Of a DNA stretch of 38,717 nucleotides, positions 31,480 through 38,717 are shown one piece after another. Below the pieces are notes generated by a model. That model saw only the letters and a program-made list of their open reading frames with translations. It was not told the DNA's origin and ran no database searches. The DNA is from DASRJW01 sp964567755 (lineage in GTDB: Bacteria > Krumholzibacteriota > Krumholzibacteriia > G020349025). Each line of letters starts with the position of its first letter. The first letter of the stretch is position 1. Position numbers and translations under genes: made by a program. The stretch is taken from NCBI GenBank assembly GCA_964567755.1, contig CAZMNW010000066.1, positions 1-38,717 of the forward strand, in the 5' to 3' direction.

Positions 31480-31683
31480 CGGGTGCCTCCGGGTTCGGGC
31501 GGTGCGGGATTTCCACGAGAGAAGAGGTGCTTCACCCATGCAAAGCTGGTTCCATGTGCCTGCGTGCGGTCGATTCCGTACGCCCGATGCGCGCGCGCTG
31601 CGCTTCTCGTCCGGCGGGATCTGCACTAGCCTTGTGCGGATGTGCGGAGGATGAGGGTTGTCGCGCCGTGCGAGGAGAGATCC

Positions 31684-33012
31684 GTGCGCAGTGCATCGGC
31701 GTGCATTCGCGTCGAGGACGATGCTTGGATCGTCCAAGGACCCGTGGGTGTGCAGGGACGGCTCGATCCGCCGGCGGACAAGTCGCTGGCGCATCGAGCG
31801 TTGATCCTGGCTGCCTTGGCGGCAGGACCGTCTACGCTCGGCGGTTTTTCGGCTGCCGACGATGTCGAGCGCACGTTGTCGGCGCTGATGCAGCTCGGCG
31901 TGCGCGCGCAGCGCCGCTCCGGCGAAGTCCACATTCAAGGCGTCGGCATGCATGGACTGCAAGCCGCCGGCACCGCTCTCGACTGCGGCAATTCAGCGAC
32001 GACAATGCGATTGCTGTGCGGCGCTCTCGCCGCACGTCCGTTCGCATCGCATCTGATCGGCGATGGGTCGTTGTCGCGCCGTCCGATGCGGCGCGTCGCC
32101 GCGCCGCTCCGCGCCATGGGAGCGCTGATCGAGTGCACGGGTCGCGAGGAACGCCCGCCTCTGCATCTCAGGGCGGGGCTCGGCCTGCGGGGGATGACGC
32201 ACGTGATCGCGGTGGACAGCGCGCAAGTGCGGAGCGCCTTGCTGTTGGCCGGTCTGCGCGCGCAGGGGACGACGCGCATTCAGCCAGCGGGCGCGTCGCG
32301 TGATCACACCGAACGCATGCTGCGCGCGCTCGGCGTGCGGATCGACGCGGAAGCCAACGGGCTCGCCCTCGAACCTCCGGCGCACGATTGGGCTGGGTTC
32401 GAGTTCGATTGCCCCGGGGATCCGTCGGCCGTCGCTTTCTTCGTTGCCTGGGCCATGGCGCCGGGGAGCGGCGCACTGCGCGTTGAGCATGTCGATCTCA
32501 ACCCCGGACGCCTGCGTTATCTGCAGCTGCTGCAACGTGCCGGTGCCGAAACGACGATCCAAAGCGAGCGCAGCGATCTCGGCGAGCCGGTGGGCTCGAT
32601 CGAAGTTGCAGGCTCGCTGACCGCTGACATCGAGCTCTGCGGCGCCGACAGCGTGCAATGCATCGATGAGATTCCGGCCCTGGTCGCAGCCGCGGCCGTG
32701 TCCGGCGTCGGCATCACGGTTCGCGATGCCGCCGAGCTGCGCGTCAAGGAGACCGACCGCATCGCCAGCCTGGTGCAGTTGCTGCGTGCCTTCGGGGCCC
32801 AAGCCGATGCCACAGCGGATGGATTGCAGCTCGCGCCCGGGGCGTCATTGCGCCCGGCGCAGGTCACGAGCCACGGCGATCATCGCATCGCCATGGCGGC
32901 TGCGATCCTGGCGGTGGCAGCGCGCGGCACGAGCCGCATCGAAGGCACACGCTGCGTCCGCACTTCGTATCCCGAATTCGCGCGCGACTTCGCACGTCTG
33001 GCGCGCAACTGA
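31684..33012 (+). CDS. aroA: 3-phosphoshikimate 1-carboxyvinyltransferase (EPSP synthase), class-II-like
   Basis: A 442-residue shikimate-pathway enzyme that joins PEP and shikimate 3-phosphate. Motifs, numbered from GTG at 31684: PPADKSLAHRALI (29-41), LDCGNSATTMRLL (99-111), GDGSLSRRPMRRV, SAQVRSALLLAGL, SRDHTERML, GDPSAVAFF, ELRVKETDRI and SHGDHRIAM. The SAQVRSA and SRDHTE blocks resemble class II enzymes. The Gly of the NAG motif in plant and E. coli enzymes (Gly96) is Ala105 here. I chose GTG 31684 because GAGGAG lies six bases upstream; an ATG at 31651 abuts its own GGAGG. No other shikimate genes are nearby. Confidence 0.92.
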   Translation: MRSASACIRVEDDAWIVQGPVGVQGRLDPPADKSLAHRALILAALAAGPSTLGGFSAADDVERTLSALMQLGVRAQRRSGEVHIQGVGMHGLQAAGTALDCGNSATTMRLLCGALAARPFASHLIGDGSLSRRPMRRVAAPLRAMGALIECTGREERPPLHLRAGLGLRGMTHVIAVDSAQVRSALLLAGLRAQGTTRIQPAGASRDHTERMLRALGVRIDAEANGLALEPPAHDWAGFEFDCPGDPSAVAFFVAWAMAPGSGALRVEHVDLNPGRLRYLQLLQRAGAETTIQSERSDLGEPVGSIEVAGSLTADIELCGADSVQCIDEIPALVAAAAVSGVGITVRDAAELRVKETDRIASLVQLLRAFGAQADATADGLQLAPGASLRPAQVTSHGDHRIAMAAAILAVAARGTSRIEGTRCVRTSYPEFARDFARLARN

Positions 33013-33125
33013 CGCGTGTCGGAATATCCCAGCCCACTCGCCACCCCGGTGTACGGAAAGAGTTTCTCCGGGCATGTGCGTTGCTTCCCATTCTTCCGAA
33101 TCGTCACGCGATGTCGGGAGGGTGG

Positions 33126-34037
33126 ATGGAGCGCCGGCACAGCCAAGGCGAACCGCGGGTATTCGAGGATCACCGCGACAACCTGACCGTGGACGTGCAG
33201 AACGTTCTGGTTCAGGAGCGCGCGTCGCAGCTACGCAGCGAAGACAGCCAGATCGCGCTGCTCTGGAACGTGTTCCGGTCGCTGCAGAATCTAGATCCGC
33301 GCACCTGGCTGCCACGTCTGGTCCTCCAGGCGTTGGGGGCGAAGAAAAGTTCCCCACGCCTGCGCGGGACGCTGGCGGCAAGCAACGTTCTGGAACCCAC
33401 GTTCCACTGGTGGCGGCGGTACGAGCTGCCGCCCAGCCGGCACGAATGGCTCCGTGACCAGACGATCAATGCCAATCTGGATCTCAGCCACTACCCGGCA
33501 TGTTATGTGGCGGAGAAGAAGGACGAAGCGACGCGGTTGCTGCAGGAGGGACTGCCGCTCGAGGAGCTCGTCGAGTTGCCGCTGGTCATCGAAACGCCAC
33601 GCTGGTTGCTCGGAGTGCTCGCGGTCTACAAGGGCAATCTGCGCCAGAACACGCGCTTCGACGCCAAGCGGGACGAGCTCCTGCGGATGCTGGATGCCGG
33701 CACGCATATCGCCGCCACGGCCGGCAAGAAGTTCCTCGGCTTGGTGATCTACACCGACCCGCGGACCTACAACACCGAGACCAAACGGCTGGTGGACACG
33801 TACCGCGGCCATGGGGATGTCGTCGCCGCGCGCCTACCGCACCGGCAGGAAGCCGACAAGCTTGCCGACGCTGCGCATCTGCTGGGCGAGCTGCGGTGGC
33901 GCGACCTCGGAAGCCTGCTGCTCGACACGAAAGACGAAGAGCGTTTGGGTCTCTTCGATCTCGCTGTTCTCGACGAACTCATCAAGTACCTGGCGCGCAA
34001 GGATGTTGGTTTCAATCTGCTGCGCCGACTGAAGTGA
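33126..34037 (+). CDS. Unrecognised soluble protein
   Basis: A 303-residue charged protein without signal peptide. The first 60 residues look helical (NVLVQERASQLRSEDSQIALLWNVFRSL). The middle includes THIAATAGKKFLGLVIYTDPRTYNTETKRLV near 195, and the C-terminal part ends in LAVLDELIKYLARKDVGFNLLRRLK. The start at 33126 is chosen because GGGAGG lies four bases upstream; earlier in-frame starts at 33111 (ATG) and 33081 (TTG) have none. It follows aroA by 113 bases in the same direction. I do not recognise a family and assign no function. Confidence 0.62.
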   Translation: MERRHSQGEPRVFEDHRDNLTVDVQNVLVQERASQLRSEDSQIALLWNVFRSLQNLDPRTWLPRLVLQALGAKKSSPRLRGTLAASNVLEPTFHWWRRYELPPSRHEWLRDQTINANLDLSHYPACYVAEKKDEATRLLQEGLPLEELVELPLVIETPRWLLGVLAVYKGNLRQNTRFDAKRDELLRMLDAGTHIAATAGKKFLGLVIYTDPRTYNTETKRLVDTYRGHGDVVAARLPHRQEADKLADAAHLLGELRWRDLGSLLLDTKDEERLGLFDLAVLDELIKYLARKDVGFNLLRRLK

Positions 34038-34093
34038 ATCGCGCTGTCCTCCCCCGACCGAGCGACCGTTCCCCCTGTCGATTGTTGCGGCCG

Positions 34094-34122
34094 TTGACCA
34101 CGCGGCAGGGGCTCTCTACACT
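34094..34122 (+). promoter_or_regulatory. Sigma-70-type promoter for the VCBS-repeat gene
   Basis: TTGACC (34094-34099), a 17-base spacer and TACACT (34117-34122) form a good vegetative promoter. The predicted start near 34129 leaves a leader of about 20 bases holding the GGGGAG ribosome site of the gene at 34152. Confidence 0.55.
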
Positions 34123-34151
34123 GTCCACGTCTGCATTCGCGGGGAGATTGC

Positions 34152-34901
34152 ATGCACAGACAGTGGTGGGCCTGGGCCATGGTCATCGGGATGGGTGTGC
34201 CCCTCACGCTCCGCGGCGATAATCTCGTTCCACGCGCCGCCGACTTCGCCGCCAAGTACCAGCCATTCACCATGGTCAACGGGCCGCAGCGCCGGCTGTT
34301 GTACGGCAGCTACCGCGGCACGCTGCATTTGCTCGAGAACCGCGACGGCAAGATCGTCTCGGTGCTGACGCGCGAGCTGTGGTCACCGGTGGTGCGCATC
34401 CTGACCGCAGATTTGGACGGCGATGGTCAGGACGAGGTAGTGGGGTACACGCAGAACTCGCGGCTCTTCGTCTTGCGCGGCAGCGACCTGCAGGACATTT
34501 GGAACACGCCGGAGGGGCGATTCAACAGCATCAGCGCGCTCACACTGGCCGATGTCGACGAGGATGGAGCGAACGAGATCGTCTTCATCGCCGACGATCT
34601 GCTGCGCTTCTATTCGAGTCTGCAAGACGTCGAGGAGTGGAAGAGTCAAATCAACTTCACTGCCACACAGATGGCGGTGGGTGACGTCGATGGCGATGGC
34701 GGCAAGGACATCGTGCTCAACTCCGGCATCGTGTTCGGCGCGTTGTTCCGGGACGTGAAATGGACCTACGCGCCGGGGTTCGGCTCGCGTTTCGATCTCT
34801 ACGACATCGATGCGGATGGCATCCTCGAGATCGTCGCCGAAGGCGGCGATGGCCTGGTGCGCGTCTTCGATGCCGACGAGCGCCGTCTCAAGTGGCAGTG
34901 A
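34152..34901 (+). CDS. Secreted FG-GAP/VCBS-repeat beta-propeller protein
   Basis: A 249-residue protein with a short hydrophobic N-terminus (about 5-20) that may be a signal peptide. It has at least four calcium-binding propeller loops of the DxDxDG type: DLDGDGQDEVV near 92, DVDEDGANEIV near 136, DVDGDGGKDIV near 179 and DIDADGILEIV near 219, each followed by a short strand. This is too few blades for a full seven-blade propeller, so it may oligomerise or be a compact form. It has its own promoter and lies upstream of the large TolB/BamA-type protein, so an envelope or surface role is likely. Confidence 0.75.
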   Translation: MHRQWWAWAMVIGMGVPLTLRGDNLVPRAADFAAKYQPFTMVNGPQRRLLYGSYRGTLHLLENRDGKIVSVLTRELWSPVVRILTADLDGDGQDEVVGYTQNSRLFVLRGSDLQDIWNTPEGRFNSISALTLADVDEDGANEIVFIADDLLRFYSSLQDVEEWKSQINFTATQMAVGDVDGDGGKDIVLNSGIVFGALFRDVKWTYAPGFGSRFDLYDIDADGILEIVAEGGDGLVRVFDADERRLKWQ

Positions 34902-35050
34902 CCGAGCCGAGTCTCGCCTCGCCGGGGGCGCGCCAATCCGCACAGTGCCTTTCCATTGCGGGCGCGACGGGCGATGGAAGGGATCGTCGTGCCCGAGGAT
35001 GGACACGAAATAAACATTGCAACCGGTTGTAGAAAAACATCTTCCGTTGC

Positions 35051-35106
35051 TGGTATACTGATTCGGGGTGTCCTTCGTGAAGTGACGCGCCCTGACGGGC
35101 GCCTCC
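35051..35106 (+). promoter_or_regulatory. Extended -10 promoter and structured leader of the TolB/BamA-type gene
   Basis: TGGTATACT (35051-35059) is an extended -10 element with no good -35. The leader then holds a perfect 6-bp hairpin, GCGCCC-TGAC-GGGCGC (35087-35102). CCTCC (35102-35106) is complementary to the GGAGG ribosome site at 35109-35113, so alternative pairing could limit translation. The preceding 60 bases (34995-35060) are strikingly AT-rich for this genome. Confidence 0.45.
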
Positions 35107-35113
35107 ACGGAGG

Positions 35114-38100
35114 ATGCGATTGCGTTGCCTCTGGCTCGCGGGGTGGATCGTGGGCGTCGCGCTCGTCGCGGCGCCCGGGCACGCCCAGCTGCAGTACTTC
35201 GGCAAGAACAAGGTGCAGTACCGCGACCAAGAATGGCGCGTGCTCGAAACACGCCATTTCGAGCTGCATTTCTACGACCACGAAGCGGCGATGGTCCACG
35301 ATGCGGCGCGGCTGGCGGAGCAGGCCTACGCCCAGATCGCGGCCGTGCTCGGGCACGAAGTGTCGCGCCGGATTCCTCTCGTCCTCTACGCTTCGCATTC
35401 GGATTTTCAGCAGACGCACATCACACCGTCGATGATCGATGTCGGCACGGGCGGTATCACTGATCTCGCCCGGCGGCGGGTGTTCCTGCCCTTCAACGGC
35501 TCCTGGGGCGACTTCCAGCACGTGCTGACGCACGAGCTCGTGCATGCCTTCGAGATCGACATGTTGTTCGACGCGTCGCGCAGCGACCCGCTCAACCCCT
35601 TTGCATACACGGCGCCGCTGTGGGTGATGGAAGGGCTGGCAGAGTACCTGTCGCGTCCGCAGCAAGACACGTACACCGCCATGTGGCTGCGCGACGCCGC
35701 ACTCTCCGGCCATCTCATCGGATTGGAGCAGCTCGAGCAGGTCTACGACATCCGTGTCTATCGCTTCGGCCAGAGCATCTTCGCCCACTTCGCCGCTCAG
35801 CACGGCGCGCGCAAGATCGGTGACCTGCTGCGCGCCATCGCCGAGTACCGCAGCTTGGAACAGGCATTCGAGGTGGTGGCGGGGGTGTCCTTGCGACAGT
35901 TCTCCGAGTCCTGGACCACGGCCGTGCGCCGGCAGCACCTCCCCGAACTCGGCCGCCATCAGTTGACCCGCGAGTTCGCCACGCCGCTCGTGACGCGCGA
36001 GACCGAGAATGCGGGCATGCTGTTGGTGCCGAGCATCTCACCCGATGGCCGCTCGCTGGTCTTCGTGAGTGATGCGGGCTTGACGCGCGACTTGCATCTG
36101 CGCGATCTGGAGACCGGGGACACGCGGCGGCTGGTGCACGGCGAACGCAGCGGCGATTTCGAATCGCTGCGCTTCTTCAGCGCCAGCATGGCCTGGGCTC
36201 CCGACAGCAAGACCTTGGCCTTCGTGTCCCAGGCGCGCGGTGAAGACGCGCTCAATCTTGTCGATGTCGCGAGCGGGCGCGTGGTCGGAAAGTATCGGTT
36301 CGGCTTGGACGAACTGCAGACGCCGACATTCTCGCCCGATGGCAACGAGATCGTGTTCGCCGGATTGTCTGCCGGGCAGAGCGATCTCTATCGCGTCCGC
36401 AGCGATGGCACCGATCTGCGCCGACTCACCGAGGATCGATACGCCGAACGCGATCCGCAATGGTCGCCCGACGGCCGGAGCGTCGTGTTCGTGAGCGACG
36501 CGGGCGGTGACACCGACTTCGAGGCGTTGCGTTTCGGGGCTTGGAAGCTGCTGCTGCTGGATCTCGCCGATGGCACGCGGCGGCCGCTCGCCCCATTCGC
36601 GCGCGGCAACGCCACGAGCCCGGTGTGGTCCGGAGATGGCAGTTCTCTCGCTTTCATTTCCGATCAGGATGGAATCGCCAACATCTACATCCTGGCGCTT
36701 GCGACGCACAACGTGTTCCGGCTCACCGATAGCGTGACCGGTGTCGGCGGTGTGCTGCCGGTGAGCCCGGCGTTGTCGTGGGCGCGCGGCACCGACCGCT
36801 TGGTGTTCTCCGCCTTCGGTGACGCAGGCTGGGACATCTATCGCATCGATCGTCCCATGCGCCTCATGCAGCCGCTGCCGGTGGAGCCGGAGCCGGAGCC
36901 GGCACCGCTCGCGCCTCCCGTGCTTGCCACCTCGGCAAGTGGCGTGCTGGGGATGCACAGGATGGCGGCCGTGGAAACAACAGCCGCTGCGACCATGGCG
37001 CTGCCAGAGAGCACCGTCGCTGCGACCATGGCGGCGTCGGAGAGCACCATCGCCGCAGCCACGGCGGCGCCAGCATCCGTCGCCGGGCTTCTGCTGCCCG
37101 ATCCGTTGCCCGAAACACAGTTCACCGAACGCCGCTATCGGGCGCGGCTGGCGCCGGACGTGTCGCACATCGGCGGCGTCGTCGGCACCCAGGGCGGCAT
37201 CGGTGGCGCATCGCTCATCCACTTCAGCGACCTGCTCGGCGATCATGTGCTGAGCGTCGGCTTCGGCATCTATGGCTCGTTGAAGGACTCGGATCTGCTA
37301 GTCGAGTACTTGAACCGCTCGAACCGCACGAACTATCAACTCGGCGTTTTCCAGCACCAACGACGTTATGGGTACCTCATGGCGTCGACGGCCGGCGTCG
37401 AGCGTCAGACCTACATGGGAGCGCGCGCGGTGGCGATCCGCCCCTTCGACAAGTTCTCGCGCTACGAGCTGTCGCTGCAGGTTTCAGGCGTGCGCGGCAG
37501 TTTCTTCCTCGGCGAAACGGATGGGGTGGAGAGCCTGCAGGAGGTGCGCACGTTCATCGGCCCCGGGCTCGCCTACGTAGTGGACACGGCGCTGTTCGGC
37601 ATCACGGGTCCGATCATGGGTCGCAGGATGCGCCTCGGTCTCGAGTCGGGATTCGGCGAACTCGATTTCCGCAGCATCGAGTTGGACCTGCGACAGTACT
37701 GGAGCTTCGGGCCCAGCTTCACCGTCGCGGCACGCGGTTACCTGGCCAGCAGCTGGGGGAAGACGCCACAGACATTCTTCATGGGGGGCGCGTACACCCT
37801 GCGTGGCTACAGTTACGGCGCGCTCGCCGGCAACCATGCCGGTCTCGCGGGCGTCGAGTTCCGCTTTCCGTTGCTGCGCTATCTCGCGCTCGGCTGGCCG
37901 CTGCCGCTCGAGCTCGGCAACGTGCGCGGTGCGCTGTTCGCCGAAGGCGCGTCGGCGTTCGATGGCGAGTTCCTGCGCTCGAGCCGCGCCACCACGGGTC
38001 ATGCGCTCGGCCTGGGTCCGCAGATGGCCTTCGGTTTCGGCACCCGACTCAATCTCGGCGCCTACGTGCTGAGAATCGACTGGGCGCACCGCTACGATCC

Positions 38101-38155
38101 AGAGCGCGACCATCTGAGCCGCGCCACGAGCGTGGCCATCGGCGCCGACTTCTGA
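35114..38155 (+). CDS. Large outer-membrane protein: zinc-peptidase-like domain, TolB propeller, BamA-type barrel
   Basis: A 1013-residue protein with a signal peptide (cut near residue 24). Residues about 35-280 are a peptidase-MA-like domain with the zinc motif HELVH (His140, Glu141, His144) and a downstream Glu173 in MEGLAEYLS, so a gluzincin site looks intact. Residues about 295-590 hold repeated SPDGxxLVFVSDAG-type units of a TolB/WD40-like propeller. A Pro/Glu and Thr/Ala-rich linker (about 590-660) includes three 11-residue repeats. Residues about 670-1013 form an outer-membrane barrel of the BamA/surface-antigen type, ending in a typical beta-strand. GGAGG directly abuts the ATG; TTG at 35120 has better spacing. 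It would be an outer-membrane protein with a periplasmic peptidase or binding module. Confidence 0.82.
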   Translation: MRLRCLWLAGWIVGVALVAAPGHAQLQYFGKNKVQYRDQEWRVLETRHFELHFYDHEAAMVHDAARLAEQAYAQIAAVLGHEVSRRIPLVLYASHSDFQQTHITPSMIDVGTGGITDLARRRVFLPFNGSWGDFQHVLTHELVHAFEIDMLFDASRSDPLNPFAYTAPLWVMEGLAEYLSRPQQDTYTAMWLRDAALSGHLIGLEQLEQVYDIRVYRFGQSIFAHFAAQHGARKIGDLLRAIAEYRSLEQAFEVVAGVSLRQFSESWTTAVRRQHLPELGRHQLTREFATPLVTRETENAGMLLVPSISPDGRSLVFVSDAGLTRDLHLRDLETGDTRRLVHGERSGDFESLRFFSASMAWAPDSKTLAFVSQARGEDALNLVDVASGRVVGKYRFGLDELQTPTFSPDGNEIVFAGLSAGQSDLYRVRSDGTDLRRLTEDRYAERDPQWSPDGRSVVFVSDAGGDTDFEALRFGAWKLLLLDLADGTRRPLAPFARGNATSPVWSGDGSSLAFISDQDGIANIYILALATHNVFRLTDSVTGVGGVLPVSPALSWARGTDRLVFSAFGDAGWDIYRIDRPMRLMQPLPVEPEPEPAPLAPPVLATSASGVLGMHRMAAVETTAAATMALPESTVAATMAASESTIAAATAAPASVAGLLLPDPLPETQFTERRYRARLAPDVSHIGGVVGTQGGIGGASLIHFSDLLGDHVLSVGFGIYGSLKDSDLLVEYLNRSNRTNYQLGVFQHQRRYGYLMASTAGVERQTYMGARAVAIRPFDKFSRYELSLQVSGVRGSFFLGETDGVESLQEVRTFIGPGLAYVVDTALFGITGPIMGRRMRLGLESGFGELDFRSIELDLRQYWSFGPSFTVAARGYLASSWGKTPQTFFMGGAYTLRGYSYGALAGNHAGLAGVEFRFPLLRYLALGWPLPLELGNVRGALFAEGASAFDGEFLRSSRATTGHALGLGPQMAFGFGTRLNLGAYVLRIDWAHRYDPERDHLSRATSVAIGADF
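36980..37078 (+). repeat. Three 33-bp in-frame repeats in the propeller-barrel linker
   Basis: Units at 36980, 37013 and 37046 encode the related 11-residue peptides TAAATMALPES, TVAATMAASES and TIAAATAAPAS. They lie in the flexible linker (residues 623-655) between propeller and barrel. Copy number probably varies between strains, changing linker length without changing frame. Confidence 0.65.
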
Positions 38156-38215
38156 ACGAGGCGCTAAGAACACCAAAGCTGCGGAGTGCATTCACCCGAA
38201 GGACTTCTCCACCAC

Positions 38216-38614
38216 GTGCATAGGATTTCAAGAACGTACTGGAATGCATTTGTACTCGCCGCCCTCTTCGCAGGATGTTCGGGCGAACACCCCATTGCTC
38301 CACCACCTACTCCCGAGTTTTCCTGGAAGCTGCTGGCAACCGGCGAGTCGTTCGTAGAAGTCTGGGGGAGCTCCGGCACCGAAGTCTTTGCGGCAGGTTC
38401 CGCTGGAACTCTCCTTCGGTACGATGGGTCCCATTGGACAACCGTGCCAACCCCAGTCTCTGGGGGAGGTGCAATCTCGGCAATCTGGGGAACGTCACCT
38501 CAGGACATCTTCATAGGAACCGGAGAAGTGCGCGGAAGTGTGCCCACGGGAACGATCTACCATTACGATGGCTCCGCGGAACCTGTCAACGTGAATGAGA
38601 CGCTTCGCTCGTGA
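38216..38614 (+). CDS. Short propeller-repeat lipoprotein, probably truncated
   Basis: From the GTG at 38216 this is 132 residues (an upstream GTG at 38186 is possible). It has a lipoprotein signal with lipobox LFAGC near residue 23. Two repeats follow with the form WGSSGTEVFAAGSAGTLLRYDGSHWT and WGTSPQDIFIGTGEV...YHYDGS. Proteins with these repeats are usually several hundred residues long and form a propeller. Here the frame ends abruptly after the second repeat, so it is probably a truncated or interrupted gene. Its base composition is clearly lower in GC than that of the neighbours, suggesting transfer. AAGGA lies about 12 bases before the GTG. Confidence 0.5.
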   Translation: MHRISRTYWNAFVLAALFAGCSGEHPIAPPPTPEFSWKLLATGESFVEVWGSSGTEVFAAGSAGTLLRYDGSHWTTVPTPVSGGGAISAIWGTSPQDIFIGTGEVRGSVPTGTIYHYDGSAEPVNVNETLRS

Positions 38615-38717
38615 ATTTACAGTACGACCTCGACCAGTTCCGGCACCCCGATTTCGGGGGTACTCGGATGTATCCCCGGGTCGAATGCGTTCGTCCTGGG
38701 GCGATTGTGAGCGTCGA
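38615..38717. other. Right edge after the truncated lipoprotein
   Basis: No gene is visible in these 103 bases. CCCCG and CGGGG form a short hairpin around 38652-38663 next to GGTACTCGG. The change of character right after the lipoprotein stop could be the end of an inserted element, but the window ends before this can be judged. Confidence 0.3.

Noticed and set aside
34799..35959. Long antisense frame opposite the VCBS and TolB/BamA genes
   Set aside because: It crosses a promoter and two well-supported genes and shows no motifs.
1..38717. tRNA or rRNA genes
   Set aside because: Short GTTCGAA-like strings occur only within coding regions and without a cloverleaf around them.

Overview
The window is GC-rich DNA (by eye in the high 60s percent G+C) with densely packed genes, strong GGAGG ribosome binding sites and many outer-membrane or envelope genes (AsmA-type protein, TolB/BamA-type barrel protein, MetA-type barrel protein, lipoprotein). 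This fits a Gram-negative, probably uncultured soil or sediment lineage. Eisenbacteria, Binatota, Myxococcota and Desulfobacterota relatives are all possible. No rRNA or other taxonomic marker is present, so the assignment is only inference.

Left third (464-12980): a divergent pair of operons read from a 187-bp control region (10424-10610). Rightwards lie tryptophan 2,3-dioxygenase and an MFS transporter. Leftwards lie seven tightly spaced genes: an SDR lacking the usual Tyr/Lys pair, an LLM-class flavin oxidoreductase, an asparaginase-II-like amidohydrolase with an altered metal site, an aldehyde dehydrogenase resembling 2-aminomuconate-semialdehyde dehydrogenase, a three-domain fusion protein, a KynB-type kynurenine formamidase and a PMT/GT39-like membrane protein. 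The fusion protein joins a catalytic LigB-type extradiol dioxygenase domain, a second LigB-type domain that has lost its metal ligands, and a RidA-type domain like 2-aminomuconate deaminase. Together these genes suggest that tryptophan is opened to kynurenine and that an o-aminophenol-type intermediate is ring-cleaved by the 2-aminophenol meta-cleavage chemistry (dioxygenase, semialdehyde dehydrogenase, deaminase). The dioxygenase alpha and beta subunits and the deaminase are fused into one polypeptide. No kynurenine monooxygenase, kynureninase or decarboxylase is visible, so the middle of the pathway is open. This is the most novel part of the window.

Middle (13200-16800): an arylsulfatase and a MetA-type outer-membrane protein form a two-gene module. 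It is set in gene-poor DNA and flanked by related hairpin repeats, which may indicate later insertion. Then come a GNAT/FemAB-like acyltransferase, a small membrane-anchored protein, a lipid kinase, a secreted protein of unknown function, and an EamA exporter translationally coupled to a FAD-dependent amine or amino-acid oxidase.

Right third (23600-38717): mostly household genes. They are a DUF2203 protein, aminopeptidase P, an AsmA-like protein with a SLOG/TIGR00725 protein, a CBS-domain protein coupled to threonine synthase, EPSP synthase, two unrecognised proteins, a VCBS-repeat protein, and a large protein combining a zinc-peptidase-like domain, a TolB propeller and a BamA-type barrel. 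At the right edge is a short, lower-GC propeller lipoprotein that looks truncated.
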